The notes beneath the pieces were generated by a model, which ran no database searches, had not been told where the DNA came from, and saw only the letters and a program-made list of their open reading frames with translations. Positions 11,481 through 24,902 of a DNA stretch of 64,000 bases are shown here, in pieces. The stretch's first letter is position 1, and the number at the start of each line of letters is the position of its first letter. The stretch is from Otatea glauca (Eukaryota > Streptophyta > Magnoliopsida > Poales > Poaceae): the NCBI GenBank assembly GCA_036346275.1, contig CM070727.1, positions 10,159,760-10,223,759 on the forward strand. The letters run 5' to 3'. The position numbers and the translations under genes are program-made.

Positions 11481-11963
11481 GGAAGGATTTTATCATATCT
11501 TTTTTGAATAGAAATATTATTTTAGCATATCTTTATTCACATGTCCTTACTATGGAAGGATGTTATTCATATATCTTATAAATGGAAGGATTTTCTCATC
11601 ATTTCCTACTTGAATAGAATGATATACTCACCATATCCCATAATACGGGAATTCTATCTCATCATATCTAGAAATGCATAGATTAAAAGGAAAGAATCAC
11701 GTAACCAAATCCACGTGCCAATCATGAAGATGTTAGGGAGACCTGGCTTCCATCCGCTTGTGTACGCTGCCTTCTGCTTTCATCTACTCCCTATTAGAGG
11801 GCACCCACTCTCATCTCCGGGAGGACAGGCCGGTCGGTAGTGGAGACACACGCAGGAAGAGAAGAGAAGAGAAGAGAAGAGAGAGGCTGCGTGCAAGAAG
11901 CAAGAAGATTTCCTGCAAGAGGAAGTCAATAACTTTCTCCTCCTTCAATGGTAAGGATTGATA

Positions 11964-12200
11964 TCTCTCTACTAATTCTAATTAGTAGTTGGTGGCGGTC
12001 GTCCGTTCTCCTCCAGAGTACTTGATTCGTTGGATCTGACATGAACGGCTGAGATGGAAGAGGATTTAACTCGATAGTCAAATCTCTTCGGAGGAACAAG
12101 CCTTTCCTACTATTGAAACATAGCTAAAGTTAGTGTTCTTTGCAAATAAATTTTTTGTCGCAAATTGAGTTTTCATTGCAACGCACAGGCAGATGACTAG
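11964..12200 (+). mobile_element. Small non-autonomous Helitron
   Basis: The 5' end TCTCTCTACTAATTC is preceded by A. The 3' end is CTAG at 12197-12200, followed by T. This fits Helitron insertion between A and T with 5'-TC and 3'-CTRR. The TTGCAACGCACAGGCA segment just before the terminus resembles that of many grass Helitrons. There is no coding capacity in about 237 bp. Confidence 0.6.
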
Positions 12201-12348
12201 TTAGTTCTTACATGTCAGTTAGCTTGTTCAAAAAGAGATTACAAATTGAACCAACAAGCATCTTCAAATTCGTCTCCATGTTGCAAGTTTCAGCTTAACA
12301 AGGGCCAGTTTCAGAAAATTACATGTACATGCAAGCTATGATGAGTAT

Positions 12349-12769
12349 CAGGGTTCACAAAACTGAAACCGTGAAAAACCGCAAAATCCAAAACCGCAAA
12401 AACCAGCTCGAAAAACAGTGAGAAACCGAAGGGTTAAGAAATAAAAAAAAAATCCAAAACCGTTCGGTTTTTAACGAAAAACAGCGGTTTTTCGCGAGAA
12501 ACCGGTCGGTTTTAGCGAAAAACAGTGGTTTTTCTCGAGAAACCGGTCGATTTTAGTGAAAACCAGCCAACCAATTGAATGTTCCTAAAAACGGTTTTCG
12601 AGCGGTTTTTTTTGCGAAAACTGCAGTTTTTCAACGATTTTCAACGCATAAAATTTTTCAATTTTTTTTAAATCAGATCGGTTTACCGAGAAGTTTTGGA
12701 TCTCGAACCGGAGCAGTATGGTCAAAAACCGCGAAAATCGAGCGGTTTACTGCGGTTTTGTGAGCCCTG
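12349..12769. mobile_element. hAT-type MITE, 421 bp
   Basis: The ends are CAGGGTTCACAAAAC and, on the other strand, CAGGGCTCACAAAACCG. They are flanked by ATGAGTAT (12341-12348) and GTGAGTAT (12770-12777), an 8-bp duplication with one mismatch. CAGGG ends and 8-bp duplications are typical of hAT elements. The interior is filled with short AAACCG/CGGTTT repeats on both strands and has no gene. Confidence 0.82.
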
Positions 12770-12777
12770 GTGAGTAT

Positions 12778-14820
12778 ACCACAATCTTTGTACGGAAACA
12801 TAAGAAGACATGTTCTTCATCATGATAAGCAATGTAAATATAAACAATACAACATCCTTAATCGTCAGTGATGGCTCAAATAAAGTAGTGGCTTGAGCCC
12901 AACTACGAAACAAAATTTGAAGCAGCTCAAATGAAGCATCAACAGTGACTTGAGCTAATGAATTTTCAAGTTTCTCAGGCTGTAGAAAGCATACTAACCT
13001 GTAATATAGACATACAACAAACTCATTATGTGTGGTTCTCCAAACAAGAAATCTATTTCATATCCAACAAAGTATAAGAAAAAACTACACAGCAAATATT
13101 TGATAGCAAAAGTGCTAACAGCAAAGCTTGAGAAGCTAGGTAGACAAAAGAAGAAAAAGAAAGTTTCAGTATAATAGCTTTTGAAAATGTTTCTTCTCAC
13201 TAAGTTTCAGTAAAATAGCAAGTAGCAAATATCGGAATGGCGAAAAGCTCACTAAGTTTATGAAAATGTTTAATTCTTGACTATACCAATTTGCATCCAT
13301 TTACGATATATTTTACAGTCAATTGAGTCAGGCCAGCACCTACCAACTATTTCAATTTGCTATGTCAAGAATGCACCACAAATCTCATGGAAACACAAGA
13401 ATGCAAGATACATCTCGACAAGAGCAGGTATTGTTGGGTGCTTGGAATCAGAAATAACAGACAACACCATACTATTGACAGATTGATTCAAGGTCACCAA
13501 AACTAGTTGTCCCAAAAAGACCAACAGATCGTCATCTTCCACTTCCTCAGATTCAGTAAGAGTAAGGTCTTTCATATCCATTTTCTTAATATATCAACTA
13601 GCACTTAAGAAGCTTTAATTTAAAAATGAAAATTTTCCAATCAGTAAACAAATTAAGAAGTTTCCCCACAAGAAAATAAAGTTAAATGTATTTATTGACA
13701 AAGAACTCAACACGAAACAAATTATACGATTAGAACACCATGGAAGACACCTTAAAGGATTGTTAGTGGTAAACCTCTCAACTAGAGACAAGTTTATAAC
13801 AAAAAGTAATTTAGAGCTAAGTTTGTCACAGCTAGATTGATTGACAACAATAAACCAATTGGCGAATTTGCGAATTAATGCTAAAAATCGTGAACTATAG
13901 GTGAGATCATGTAGCCATATTTTACTACTAATTTAGGTCTTCCTATGTGCCAAAGCAGAATTTTAGTAGTTCTGTCAAGTGCCAACCATTCCATCTGTGC
14001 TTATGCGGGGGTGATTACCACAGTTCAATAATTAAAAAAAACATGCTATTGATTGCTTGAAACACCAATCTAATCCCTTTCTCACTGATACCACAGAAGC
14101 CGAATCCTTCATTACCACAGTCTAGAACATATCAGATCAAACATAAAAGTAAATCAACTACAACACGAGCAATGGAATAAAGTCCCAAATTCAACCTCAA
14201 CCTATTGAAAACTCACATGAATCACTACTGGGGAGAGAGATTAGCTTTGCTCTAGGAGAAGAAGCACCGAAAGGCCAACGGCCTGCATGAGAAACATAGT
14301 TCGAGATGACTAGAGGGAGGTGACACGAGGCAAGACGCTAGGGATCTCACCGCTGTCACCGATGAATTCATCACCGCCATTGCCAATGAAGTCATTGTTA
14401 GGTCTTTTGAGGTGTCGACGCTAGGGACCTTGCCATTACCTATGTGGTAGCCGTCGCCGCCGCCGCCTATTAGGTCATCGCCGATGATATTGCCGTCTCC
14501 ACCATCATCGACGAGGTTGCTTTCACCGCTGTCGCCCGCTGCTGCTGTCAACGCCGACAAAATCGCTCTCACATCTAGGGTCAGAGTACGAGCTGACTGA
14601 GTCATGCGACTTGTGAGCAAGCGGGAAGGAAGCCAATATCTACCGTAAAAAAAGTATAGCCTCTTCAGCAGTTTATTTTTTTTAGGCTGCAAAAGCTCAA
14701 TCCAGTGGTAATTATATTGGGTTACTGGCCCACCCAAATAGGTTTTCGAGCCCAGCCCATAAAACAACTAGGGACCGGTATTTTGCACCAATTTTGAGCC
14801 TAATACCGAACTTCCAAGCA
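12778..14820. other. Intergenic, no confident gene
   Basis: Two minus-strand open frames stand out (14767-14252, 171 codons, and 13581-13360, 73 codons). The second contains an acidic TESEEVEDDD segment. Neither resembles a family I know, and no consistent exon chain joins them. Treat as non-coding unless transcripts show otherwise. Confidence 0.45.
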
Positions 14821-14825
14821 AGCCC

Positions 14826-16179
14826 TGAAGGGATACGGGTAGGCTACGCTAGCATAAATTAAAAATTCTACCGCGTAAACCAGGAAGCTACGCGAGTAAG
14901 TGATCATGGATCGTTACCACTAGACGTGTAATGCAGCGAAAAGAAAGTTGATGCAGCTTGATTCAATGTGTCACGCGTCCTGTTGTGGTGGTCGATCATC
15001 CCTATGCGGTAGTCGATCGTCTTATCAACGTCGCAGTAGCAGCAACACCTCTACTGAAGTTCACTCGTTCGGGGAAGGAACGCCGTGCATCGTTGTGCTA
15101 GCACCAACGCGCACGGAAAGGCTCGAGCGGCGACGGCTAGGGTTTCGATGTGTCTGACTATACAATAATTGTGACCGTGAACTCCCTTTAAATAGCCGCC
15201 TCCCCCTTTTCGGTGGAACCCTATGTTAGGGCCCAACCAAGGTGCAAAGCCCACTTGGGCTATTAGTGTCGGATCTAATCCGAACCACTATATTCCAATC
15301 TGTTAAGTGTGTGATCCTGTAGGCTTATGCATAATCGGCCATGGGCCAAAACTCCTTTTGGTCCATAATTTGGCAATGGTCCCTAGCAGGATATAGCGAC
15401 TTTCAAATACACACGAAGATCATATCGAACAAACCTATACAATACTCATGTACTGATCCCTTTGCCTCATGATATCAGATCGAAATCAAGGCGAGAAACT
15501 TGCCATGCTATGATATCTCGATCATTCACTCGTTCTATAGTGGATTACTAAGTTGCAATTGACTTCTCAATCACATTCGGTATGATCATGCACTTCCTTA
15601 ATCCAACTACATTGAGAGGCTCAGAGATATCTCTCTTGTTAAATAGAAAGGGCAAATTTCATCTTGATCGTTCACATTCCTTCACATGTTTCATAGTAAA
15701 TCCGAAAGCTATCTTCATGACTACCTAGTTACGGAGTAGCATTTGGCAACTTCTAAGTATACTATTACACATGTAGAAAACCATGACGATCTCATGTCTA
15801 AGGATGACACATAAACTATGTATGAGACCAACTGATGACACACAAGAATATAACAATTTCTCCAGTGTCTCATGGTAGGTCACTCCAACATATGTCCACA
15901 TTATTGATTTGATATCCCTTATATCCATAATCCCTGAAACATAATCATCAATCAATATATGTTCTGACCTATAAATCACAATTGTCCCATATGATGATAT
16001 AAGGTCAGGGATAATTCAAAATAATATTAAAACGTAAACAAGGAGTTTCACGAATATTTCATGTACTTGTTGATCGACACTATTGATATTTATTCAAAAG
16101 ATAAAATAATTATATTATTACATAAGCATAGACGTGATATAATCATCTCCATAATTGCCTCAAGGACATATCACTGACA
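14826..16179 (-). mobile_element. Solo LTR, 1,354 bp
   Basis: Starts TGAAGGGATACGGG and ends ATCACTGACA, flanked on both sides by a perfect AGCCC (14821-14825 and 16180-16184). TG...CA ends with a 5-bp duplication and no internal domain identify a solo LTR left by LTR-LTR recombination. Read on the minus strand it begins TGTCAGTGATATGTCCTTG and then has GAGGCAATTATGG, a layout I associate with copia LTRs of grasses. That orientation and family call are inference. Confidence 0.85.
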
Positions 16180-16223
16180 AGCCCTAAGAAAATCAAGTTA
16201 CCGTGGCAACAAGGGCTTACATG

Positions 16224-16569
16224 CAATGGCGAATCCAGTGTTGGAGCTAGTTGGGGCGCCAGCCCCACCTTCGACCGCCGATGGAACCTCGCAGGACAAA
16301 TTGAAATTGCATCACTAAGTTGTATATTTTTATCTACAGGTCGAAACCGTTGAATGATCGATTGTCCTCATATATTTATGTTATTCTATCCATTATCAAG
16401 GTACCACACTTGTTATATTTTAATTCTTCACTTTGTTTCCTTTCTATTTATGTATGAATTTGGAATTTAGTTAGAAATAGATCGGTAGATGTATTATTAG
16501 TATTTTTATCTTGAGTTAGAACTTCGACATAGAAATTCCACCTCTATTTTTATCCTAGATTCGTCACTG
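16224..16569. mobile_element. hAT-type MITE, 346 bp
   Basis: The ends are CAATGGCGAATCCAG and, in reverse complement, CAGTGACGAATCTAG. They are flanked by CTTACATG (16216-16223) and CTTACCTG (16570-16577), an 8-bp duplication with one mismatch. There is no coding capacity. It inserted only 45 bp from the solo LTR. Confidence 0.72.
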
Positions 16570-16577
16570 CTTACCTG

Positions 16578-19028
16578 CATCTCAATCCGACGAAACCGAA
16601 AGGCAGCCTTTAATTTGCAACTTTGTGGATGGCAGGCAATGTTTTATGCTACGTGGGCGAGTGACGAACGCTAGTTAAAATTGATTGTATTTGTCTCCTT
16701 TTAGTATAGATGCTTTGGGTTAGTTTTCTGGGCCTTTTCCCTCTGAAATCAAAGGATGCGTATGTCGTGTTGCAGCTTTGTTGGGGCTGCTTGAGCTTTG
16801 GATGATCCGTCATTGTAGAAGATATCACCTGTCACATTTCGTTCCTAAAAGTCTGGCGCTCATGACAAGTTATTAGTGTGATGATCTCTACGTTTTTTCT
16901 TTATCTTTTTCGCCCTGATCTTTCCTAGTTCTCTATTACTCGTTAGTATATCTCTGCCATTAGATCTTCAATCAAATGGTTCGGACTTGATACTACAGCA
17001 CAAGCACACATCACTTCACCATTAATTGTACCTGATCTAGCTCAGTTTCCTCTGTGAATACTCGTGCAGTATTTGGCACCCTACACTGCATATTCTTCTT
17101 CATCTGTAGAGAATGGAGCAGCAACCTAACCTGAACATCCATCCACATTGCTATTTTCCAATATTTTTGAAGGCAGAAATGTAACCCAGATATTTTCAGC
17201 TTTGTCAGGGCATGCGCAAGACGAGCCACTAGAGAAAGAAAGATGGTCCATTGAGCTGAGCAAAAGGCTATCTGATTTTGCACAAGGATGTAAAAAGATC
17301 ACGCTGCCTTTTTCTCTCGGTGGGCTGAATGAGTGGAGCTCGAAATATTCAGGTATATGGTGTGGACCATCGGTGGATACTTGATGCACATCAGCGCATG
17401 GCTTCCCTCCGTGATGCATGGAGCGTTTGATTCTTCCACTGGAAACTGAGGCACCATCTCTAGCTAGTTCAGAAGAGAGAGCGTCTCGTCTTCACTTGCA
17501 TTCTCTCTTGCTAGCTAGAATTCCCTCGCTTCCTCATTGCGCATGGGAAACATCCTTGATCACTATTGCTGGTAGTAGTAGTTTGCTACGTACAGTGCTA
17601 CTGCTACCAAAGCATTAGTAGCGCCACGGTGTCACCCATGCCGTTCTAGAATGGAGGAAGAAGAATGCTTAAGGAATCGTCAACGACGTACTACTACATT
17701 TAGATTCCACAGACGCTTCAAATTCTATACATGCTTTAAGCAGCGACGGAAACATAAATTTTTATGTGTCTGCCTACGTGTAGCTACTCTACGGTCGAGG
17801 ACAAAATTTTGTCTGGAAAAACTTTATTTTTATAACGTTTGCAACGACGAAACTGCACTGCATCTCTATAACTCATCATCAAAGAGGCCAAAGTAGTCGT
17901 CCACCGTACCCAAAAGTTGGATCCACCGGTGCTTTAGATGCATCCTAAAGTAAACACGCTCCAAAGTCCACAGCGGCAGATTAGCCCATAGATATATAGA
18001 GATTTGTGCCGCCAATCCGGCCAATACCGCACAATATCTCTCTGAATCTTTGTCAAAAAAAAATGTCTCTGAATCCCTAGCAAGTACGCTGGTTTAGGGC
18101 CTAATAATCGACCGAACTCATGCATGCTCGGCCTCGGCGTACGCTCCTCCTGTTTCGAAAGGCCGGCGGCTGCACCGCGCCCACATGACATCACATGGAA
18201 TCATCCTGCTGTGTTGGGCGTTTTACTTCGGTATCAAAGCACGCATTCTGTCGAGTGGGGACAAGAGCGTCGATAACATCGAGGCTACAACGTCAGCGCA
18301 ACGTTCGCTAGGCTGTGTACGGTAGTCAAATCTCGATTCGCATCGACCTGGTGTTGTTCGTTACACCGAGGGTGGATTTAAATCCGTTAATTGCAGCGGC
18401 CAGATTCGTCTACGAGTACTCGTCTTGTTCGAAATGCTATTCGTCGGACCAAATTCAAATGGAAATTGCTAGGTGTACGGTTGCTGTATTTTTTTTCTTC
18501 TCTCGTTCCATTAATTAGCCCTGCCTTTCTTCTCCCTCTCTGTCAGATCCGGAACTGGTGGGCCCCAACTCCCACCCACCCAAGCTCTTCCTGGCTCGCT
18601 CCTGCTACCGGGTCCAGTCGCCAACAGCCCAACACCCCTTCCGCGAATCCGGACCTACCAAACGCCTCCCCCTGCGGCCCTGCGAAACACCCGAGTCACG
18701 ACCCCGCGGGATCCGCCGATATCCTCCGACCCACTAAGCAGTGGGCCAGGCTGGGCGGGCGCGTGAGGGTAGGATAGGGATAGGATCCGCGACCCGCGTC
18801 AGGTCGGCGCTGCGCTCCGCACAAAGCCTGTGTTTTGTAACGAATTTTTTTTTCATTTCTATCTCCTATGTAAAATTACAAATCTATTTTCATTCTCGAG
18901 CGTGGAAGTGATGATCAGGCATCTCAATAGAAGGGGTACCCGAACACGCATAGTATGACATATCTTGCTAAGCCCGCATGTTTGATAGGTCGGCTGTGGT
19001 GGTCTTAGCTATTTGTCAAATTAGGAGA
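16578..19028. other. Intergenic, no confident gene; GC-rich block at 18540-18800
   Basis: No gene recognised. 18540-18800 is markedly GC-rich, with GTGGGCCCC-type motifs that occur in grass promoters. It may be the relic of a promoter or first exon, but no start codon with a supported product follows before the retrotransposon at 19034. Confidence 0.4.
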
Positions 19029-19033
19029 GTGCA

Positions 19034-22000
19034 TGTAATGACCCACATTTTCACATAAATGCAAAAATGAAAATCTCATGTGCAAACAGTACTAGTCCCG
19101 TGATCAGTAGCTAGTACGCACATTTACAACAATTGGAATCACAACCATACATCATTTTATTAAGGCGGAAGCTAATTTACATAATAATCTTACAATTCAG
19201 AGTTTATAGCAGCAAAGAAGCAAAGTCTTGTAGTGTGCCCATCCAATCCCTCAGGCAACTGACAAGGCATAATCCCTAGAAATTCATCGTTAATATCCCG
19301 AATCCTGCGACAAATATGTTTCTTCGAGCTAATCTGATTCTTCACCTAAAAACAACAATTAAGTAAGGGTGAGTACTTTCGTACTCCGCAAGACTTTTGC
19401 AAAGCCTATGATACATGCAAGCCAATTCAAAGGAAAGGCTAGTATGGTTAGTTTGCATAAAGCCGATTTGAAATGTAAATACAGAATAGTAGATTGCAAA
19501 ACGAAATTTAAGTAAAAGCAATTTAATACTGAAGGTAACAGAATGTAAGCATAAATAAATCTCATGTACCTGGGTATCATGACCATATCCAAGAACCATT
19601 TCTACTGTCACAGCAGAAATTTCCGAGTAACCATTCCTACCGGTCCTGTAAAAATCCAGAGTTTTATGAAAATAAAAACCATCTAACTAGTGCTGGCGCA
19701 CCAAGACTCCCATAACCGCGGAACGGCTTTTGAAAAGTTTGACACTCTGCAGAGTTGTACATCTTTACCCACAAGTCATGACCTTTTCCTTTGCCGCATA
19801 TTTCACGCACCTTTGGCGTAGTAGCGAATGTTCATGACGGAAACCTTTACATTATCTAGGCTAACTTTGCACCGGCCGGTGACGCCAAACCCGCACTATG
19901 GTGTAAATGTTTGCATCCAACGCACAATAATGATTAAGCATGTCCATAGTATGGTATTCACGTTGTATTAGCAAACGTGACTCCCAACACCTCGGTGTGG
20001 CGCCTTCGAGCAACCAACCACGAAGAAGCTCGACTACTCCGCCCTACCAACGTGCAAAGTTAAACCAGATAACTTAATTGGTTTAAGGCTGTCCCATACC
20101 AGCACTTGTAGTTGTACGGTAAATTCTTGGGTTTAACGAACACGTAGTTCGGTCCTTAATCCGACATGGGCAATAGTCTCCACCCTACACTACGTACAAG
20201 TCCCTTGTACACCCGGCTATTGCCAATAATTGCCCGCATCAAAACCATAGTTTTATTTTCATTTTTGATCAAAATACCAACCATAAGATGGTCATACCCT
20301 TTTGAAAGTCATATCCAACATTTTTAATCGTATCCAAGTTTTATGTTTCTTTAAGCACGGCTAAGCATGTCACTAAGTGTAAGTAACCCAGATTGACATC
20401 AAATATTGTCTACGCTATTCTAGGGTTATCAAGGTTCACAAATCCATACTTATCAAGGAAGTTCTATGTGACAATAGGTACGACTACCAATACCCAAAAT
20501 ATAGCAGACTTTAATAAAAGTAAAGTATTCAGTAAAATATTTAATGAAAACATTTATAAAACTGGGATCAATATGATCAAAGAGGGTGCTTGCCTTGCTT
20601 ATTTATTGCTTACGACGAAGACGAAGCCACAGCTTGATTTGAGGCAATGATAGAATCATTATCGTCGGGTTCTACACGTGGCGAATAAAGAACGCAATAC
20701 AACAAATTCAATAAGGGCAAAAAGAAGTCAGATGAAGAATAAAATAAAATCAATTATAAGAAGCAGGTGTAACTTAGGGTTTGTGTTGAATGATTTCAAT
20801 ATCTTACGATTTAGATAATTATTCAAATATATTGTTAATGACTTATGATGAAGAAAACATGGTTTCTTTGATAGATTATCTATTCTTGAATTATGAATTC
20901 TAGAGGCTAAAATTATGAATTCTTGTATTTTATAACTTCGAATTATAGATGCTAGAATTATTTAGATTAATAAGATCTAACACATTTGACAATTGAGCTG
21001 TAACTATAAATGAATAACACTTAATCCTTTTTATTTGATTTTGCATTATAAGCGGTTTCAAACATATTATTTCTGATAGGTTAAATTACCAATTATACAT
21101 TAGCGGTTTTTGAGAAGGTTCTGGTGATACAAATATATTAGTTACAATTTCTTTAATACAAGGTTCATTTATTCCTAGCGAAGTTCATAAAACATAATAC
21201 GTAGGGTTATTTGGCTATTAGGATTTTATATGCAAAACATGATGAAATAGGATTATTTCTTTAGAATATTATAGTCTATACTTTGAAGAACATTCCTAAG
21301 TTAATTTCATACATTTTAGTGTTTAGACGTGACATTATATTTGTTGTTGAAAAAGCCTATATGATATTAAGGGTTATGACAACCATATTGCTTAAGGGTA
21401 TTGGGTTAGCCGGATTCAGATGCAAAGCAGGTTGATAATAAAATATTTTTATAGATTATGGTAGAACATATCCTAAATATTATTTCTAAACTGATCTTCA
21501 TAATATTTGCATTTAGACGAGATGGTCTACGGCTGTTGAAAATGTTAATTAGCTTTATCGTTTACGATAAAGGTTCGATTTAGTTCTTAAAGTGCGACTG
21601 ATTCTTACATGATTATTCATTCATTTTTCTGGCATAAGTAGAGGATATCACTAAGATTGTTTTAGAGTTAGTTTCACAATATTTTGCTTTTATCCGAGAT
21701 GTTTTCCACATAAGTAATCACTAGGATTTAGCATGATCTTATTTCACATTTGCACAAACATAAGGTATTTTCATATAAACAGTAAGGGTATTATTTTTCA
21801 GATTATTAAGATATGGTTTTATCAAATTTGAAGTTAGTTTGTGAAAGATACACTATTTGGATTATATAAGTATTGAAACTACAATTATTTGGTTAAGTGT
21901 TTATTACGACTTTTATTGTAATGATTCTTGCTGGATAACATAATTTGATTACATTAGATATTTAGAATCTTGTTTATTCTCATGATTTTGTTCTTCACTG

Positions 22001-24708
22001 AATATGCATATATACATTCTTATACATATACAAGGCTTATGTTCTTATGCAATTTAAATTTGTGCATATATGATATTTCATTACAAACATTACAATAATG
22101 ACTAATCACTTATTCTGATATTAATTCATGTCTTTGTACACCTATTAAATACTTTGCATATATATATATATATCTATTGCTACGAATTATTATATGCATT
22201 TATTCATATATACACATTTTCCATCTGAATAACTTACTATTATAAATCAAGTCTAAATCTAGTTCATATCTTAATTATTTTAGCCATATATGGTAACCCT
22301 CTGACATAAAAGTATTTAGAAATCAATTTGACTGATTTTAGATTCTTTTTACACAAACTATGCATTTTTGAATATTTATAGCATTGAGAACAACTTTTAA
22401 TGTAAAATGATTCAAACAAGGTTTAAATCTAAATATTTTTATATTTTTTAGTCCCTGGAAGTATAAGGATTCTAATGAGATTGATTTCATTTCATTTTGA
22501 GTTTGTTTACAACATTTTATTATGTGGCATATCTTTAGGCCTTTATTCAAATTTTGAATTTCAAAATAACCAATCGATCATTTTCAAAATATTTTCACAT
22601 ATTATGGATCCACTTGATTTATCATAAATTTAGGAATTTATTTTATTTCATTTGGATTGATAATTCAAAAGTTACAGACAAATGATTATTCTCGGGTATT
22701 GGAAAATAGAGTAAATTCAAATACGTTTCGATTGGAAAGCGATTTACGGTTTGAGTCAAGAACTCTCTGTTGGTCGACAGAATGGGTCCGTCGGCGAGAC
22801 TCGAGCGAGCGGTGTGGTTCCAGTTCACCGGCGGTGAGGCGTTGCGGGGCGGCGAATCGGCGGCTTGGCGAGCATCACCAAGGTAGCGCGCACCGTGAGT
22901 GGCAACGGCTCGGCCGGAGATGGCCTGGGACATCGCAACACCGAGAGGGGGGGGCGGAGCCATGGACGACGGCAAGAAAGTTCGATTTTGAAGCAACCGA
23001 GCGAGAGATGAGATGCGCATGAGCATCGATGAGTAAGATTGGTTCCATTTTGCTACTTTTTCATGAAGAAGAGTGAACGAATTGGGCTCTCACCGTGCGA
23101 GGCAAAGCGGCGGTGGAGCGGCACGGTGCGGTGGCTCGTCGAGGCTGAGGAGCTCCGAATGGGTGCGGAGATGAGTACAGGATGTCCAAGAGGTGCTCTC
23201 GGCGCGAGTGATTGGACTACAATGGCCAAAGGTGGGAAATGGCAGATGGAGTGATGGCACGGTTGGATTTGGGAAGAAGAGCAAGTCCGCCAACGTGAAG
23301 CTAAATTGCAGTGGGAGAATAGCTAGAGGCTGAGATGGCTGCTCAGATGAAGCTATCGGTGGCTTAAATAGAAGAGGTAAGGCGGTCGGTACACAATTGT
23401 ACAGGATTTGAACGGCAACAAGAATTGCGGCGGCGAGGTGAAGTTTTCGGCTGAGTCAGGGTAGACTCGACTGAGAGGACAGCCGAGATAGAGTTCTGGC
23501 AGGGCAAGCTGGCAGCTCGGCGACGAGTTGCGCTACCGACAAGACAAAGGACGAGGCGCGCGCTGCTTGGTGGCTTCAGCAGCGAGAGAACGCAGAGGAA
23601 GCGAGCGTAGGAACGGGAGACATCTGACGAGTGGGGCAGGCTGGCAGTGGGAGAAGGAGAAGGGCGGTTCAGGCCTGACGCGTGGGACCGAGTTAAGGAA
23701 TGGGTCCACTTGCCAGAGAAAGGAAAAGAATACTGCCGAAAACTCTGGACAGTACGGGATGAAGATCAAGGTTTGGGTCAGAATAAAAGCTTGAGATTTT
23801 ATGAAATTTTTTGTGTAGGTAGGCAAGGAAAATATAAGGATCCAGTAAAAAGTTTAGATAAAAATTATTTATAAAGATATTTATAAAAATCTGACAATTC
23901 CAAGTTGTCACTTTCTGTCACTACTGAATTTTATTTAATTTAAGATCAAAATCAGTTTATTATTTTATTAAACTTTTTATGCAGATCTATAATGGAATTA
24001 TTGACATTACATAAAATTTTCATATTTTCATATTCTATATTTTAATTTTATTAATTCTGACATTGTAATTTCCAGCTTTTCTAATAGTCTGTTTTTGAAT
24101 TTCTAAAAATATTAAATGATGGGATAAACTCTTGATATTTTTACCATACATAGATAAGACAATCATGTCGGCAGGGTTAAAATTTTAACTCAGGTTAGGT
24201 TAAGATAACTTCTGAAGAAATCTTGCAACTTCAGATTTTTGATTATCTTTTCATGATTACAAGATCTTCTCTTTATTTTAATGTGTTCAGATTAATTTTG
24301 ACAGAATGACAAGGTCTATGACAGTTTATAATATTTTAATATTATTTTTGCAGATTTTTATTGCTATTGGGTTTTTATCTTTTTACTTTTACCATTTTAC
24401 CATTTCAATTTATGAGACTTTTCTTTTAAAGTAAAAACTCAAGAAAAATCAATAATTAAGAAAACTCAGGAAATTTAAATACAAATTAAATATTACATTG
24501 CAAACTTATTTTCATATTTTGTTTGTTTTGAAAGAAATAGTTTTAGTGAATGAAAATCTTTCTTTTCTTTAAGATTGGAATACAAGGAAAGGAGGAAAAG
24601 ATATTTATTTAAAACCAAAATCTTTATTCCAATTGAAATTTTTATTCAATTCCATTTTTAAATTTAAAATTTTTTTTTTCATATTTTTGAATTTTATGGG
24701 ATGTTACA
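19034..24708 (-). repeat. LARD LTR copy 1 (left outer)
   Basis: About 5.67 kb. The left edge reads TGTAATGACCCACAT; the homology shared with the other copies starts at TGACCC (19039). The right edge ends GGGATGTTACA. A GC-rich block lies at about 22740-23700 and the rest is strongly AT-rich. It carries alleles distinct from copies 2 and 3 in its left two thirds but agrees with copy 2 in its right part. Confidence 0.9.
23364..23372 (-). promoter_or_regulatory. Putative TATA box of LARD LTR copy 1
   Basis: On the minus strand TCTATTTAAGCC lies at the upstream edge of the GC-rich block, about 1.3 kb into the LTR. The same motif is conserved at 31418-31427 and 39481-39490 in the other copies. 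If used, U3 would be ~1.3 kb and the transcribed R-U5 leader about 4.3 kb. Confidence 0.45.
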
Positions 24709-24902
24709 GACTACTCTTAACAGAATCTCGTCCCGAGATTCACTGGTCTAGGGAGTGATAAGAGGGTCATAGGATGGTTCCGATGATACGATTCATCCGA
24801 TCATTTTGGTATGCAAAGGATTTTGATTTTGATTGGAATTGACAACAATCTCGAGCATGAAGGAATGAATGCTCGAAATCAAAATGATTAATTGCAAGAT
24901 AT

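Noticed and set aside
14252..14767. 171-codon minus-strand ORF with Asp/Gly-rich stretch
   Set aside because: Low-complexity composition explains the open frame, and no domain or flanking exons were recognised.
17126..17419. Coding-like open frames on both strands near 17.0-17.4 kb
   Set aside because: They overlap each other in opposite orientation, have no known motif, and lack a plausible exon chain.
22643..23277. Overlapping GC-rich ORFs in LTR copies (also near 30693-31465 and 38936-39370)
   Set aside because: Open frames arise from GC-rich composition, occur in several frames at once, and are not conserved in length or sequence among the three copies.
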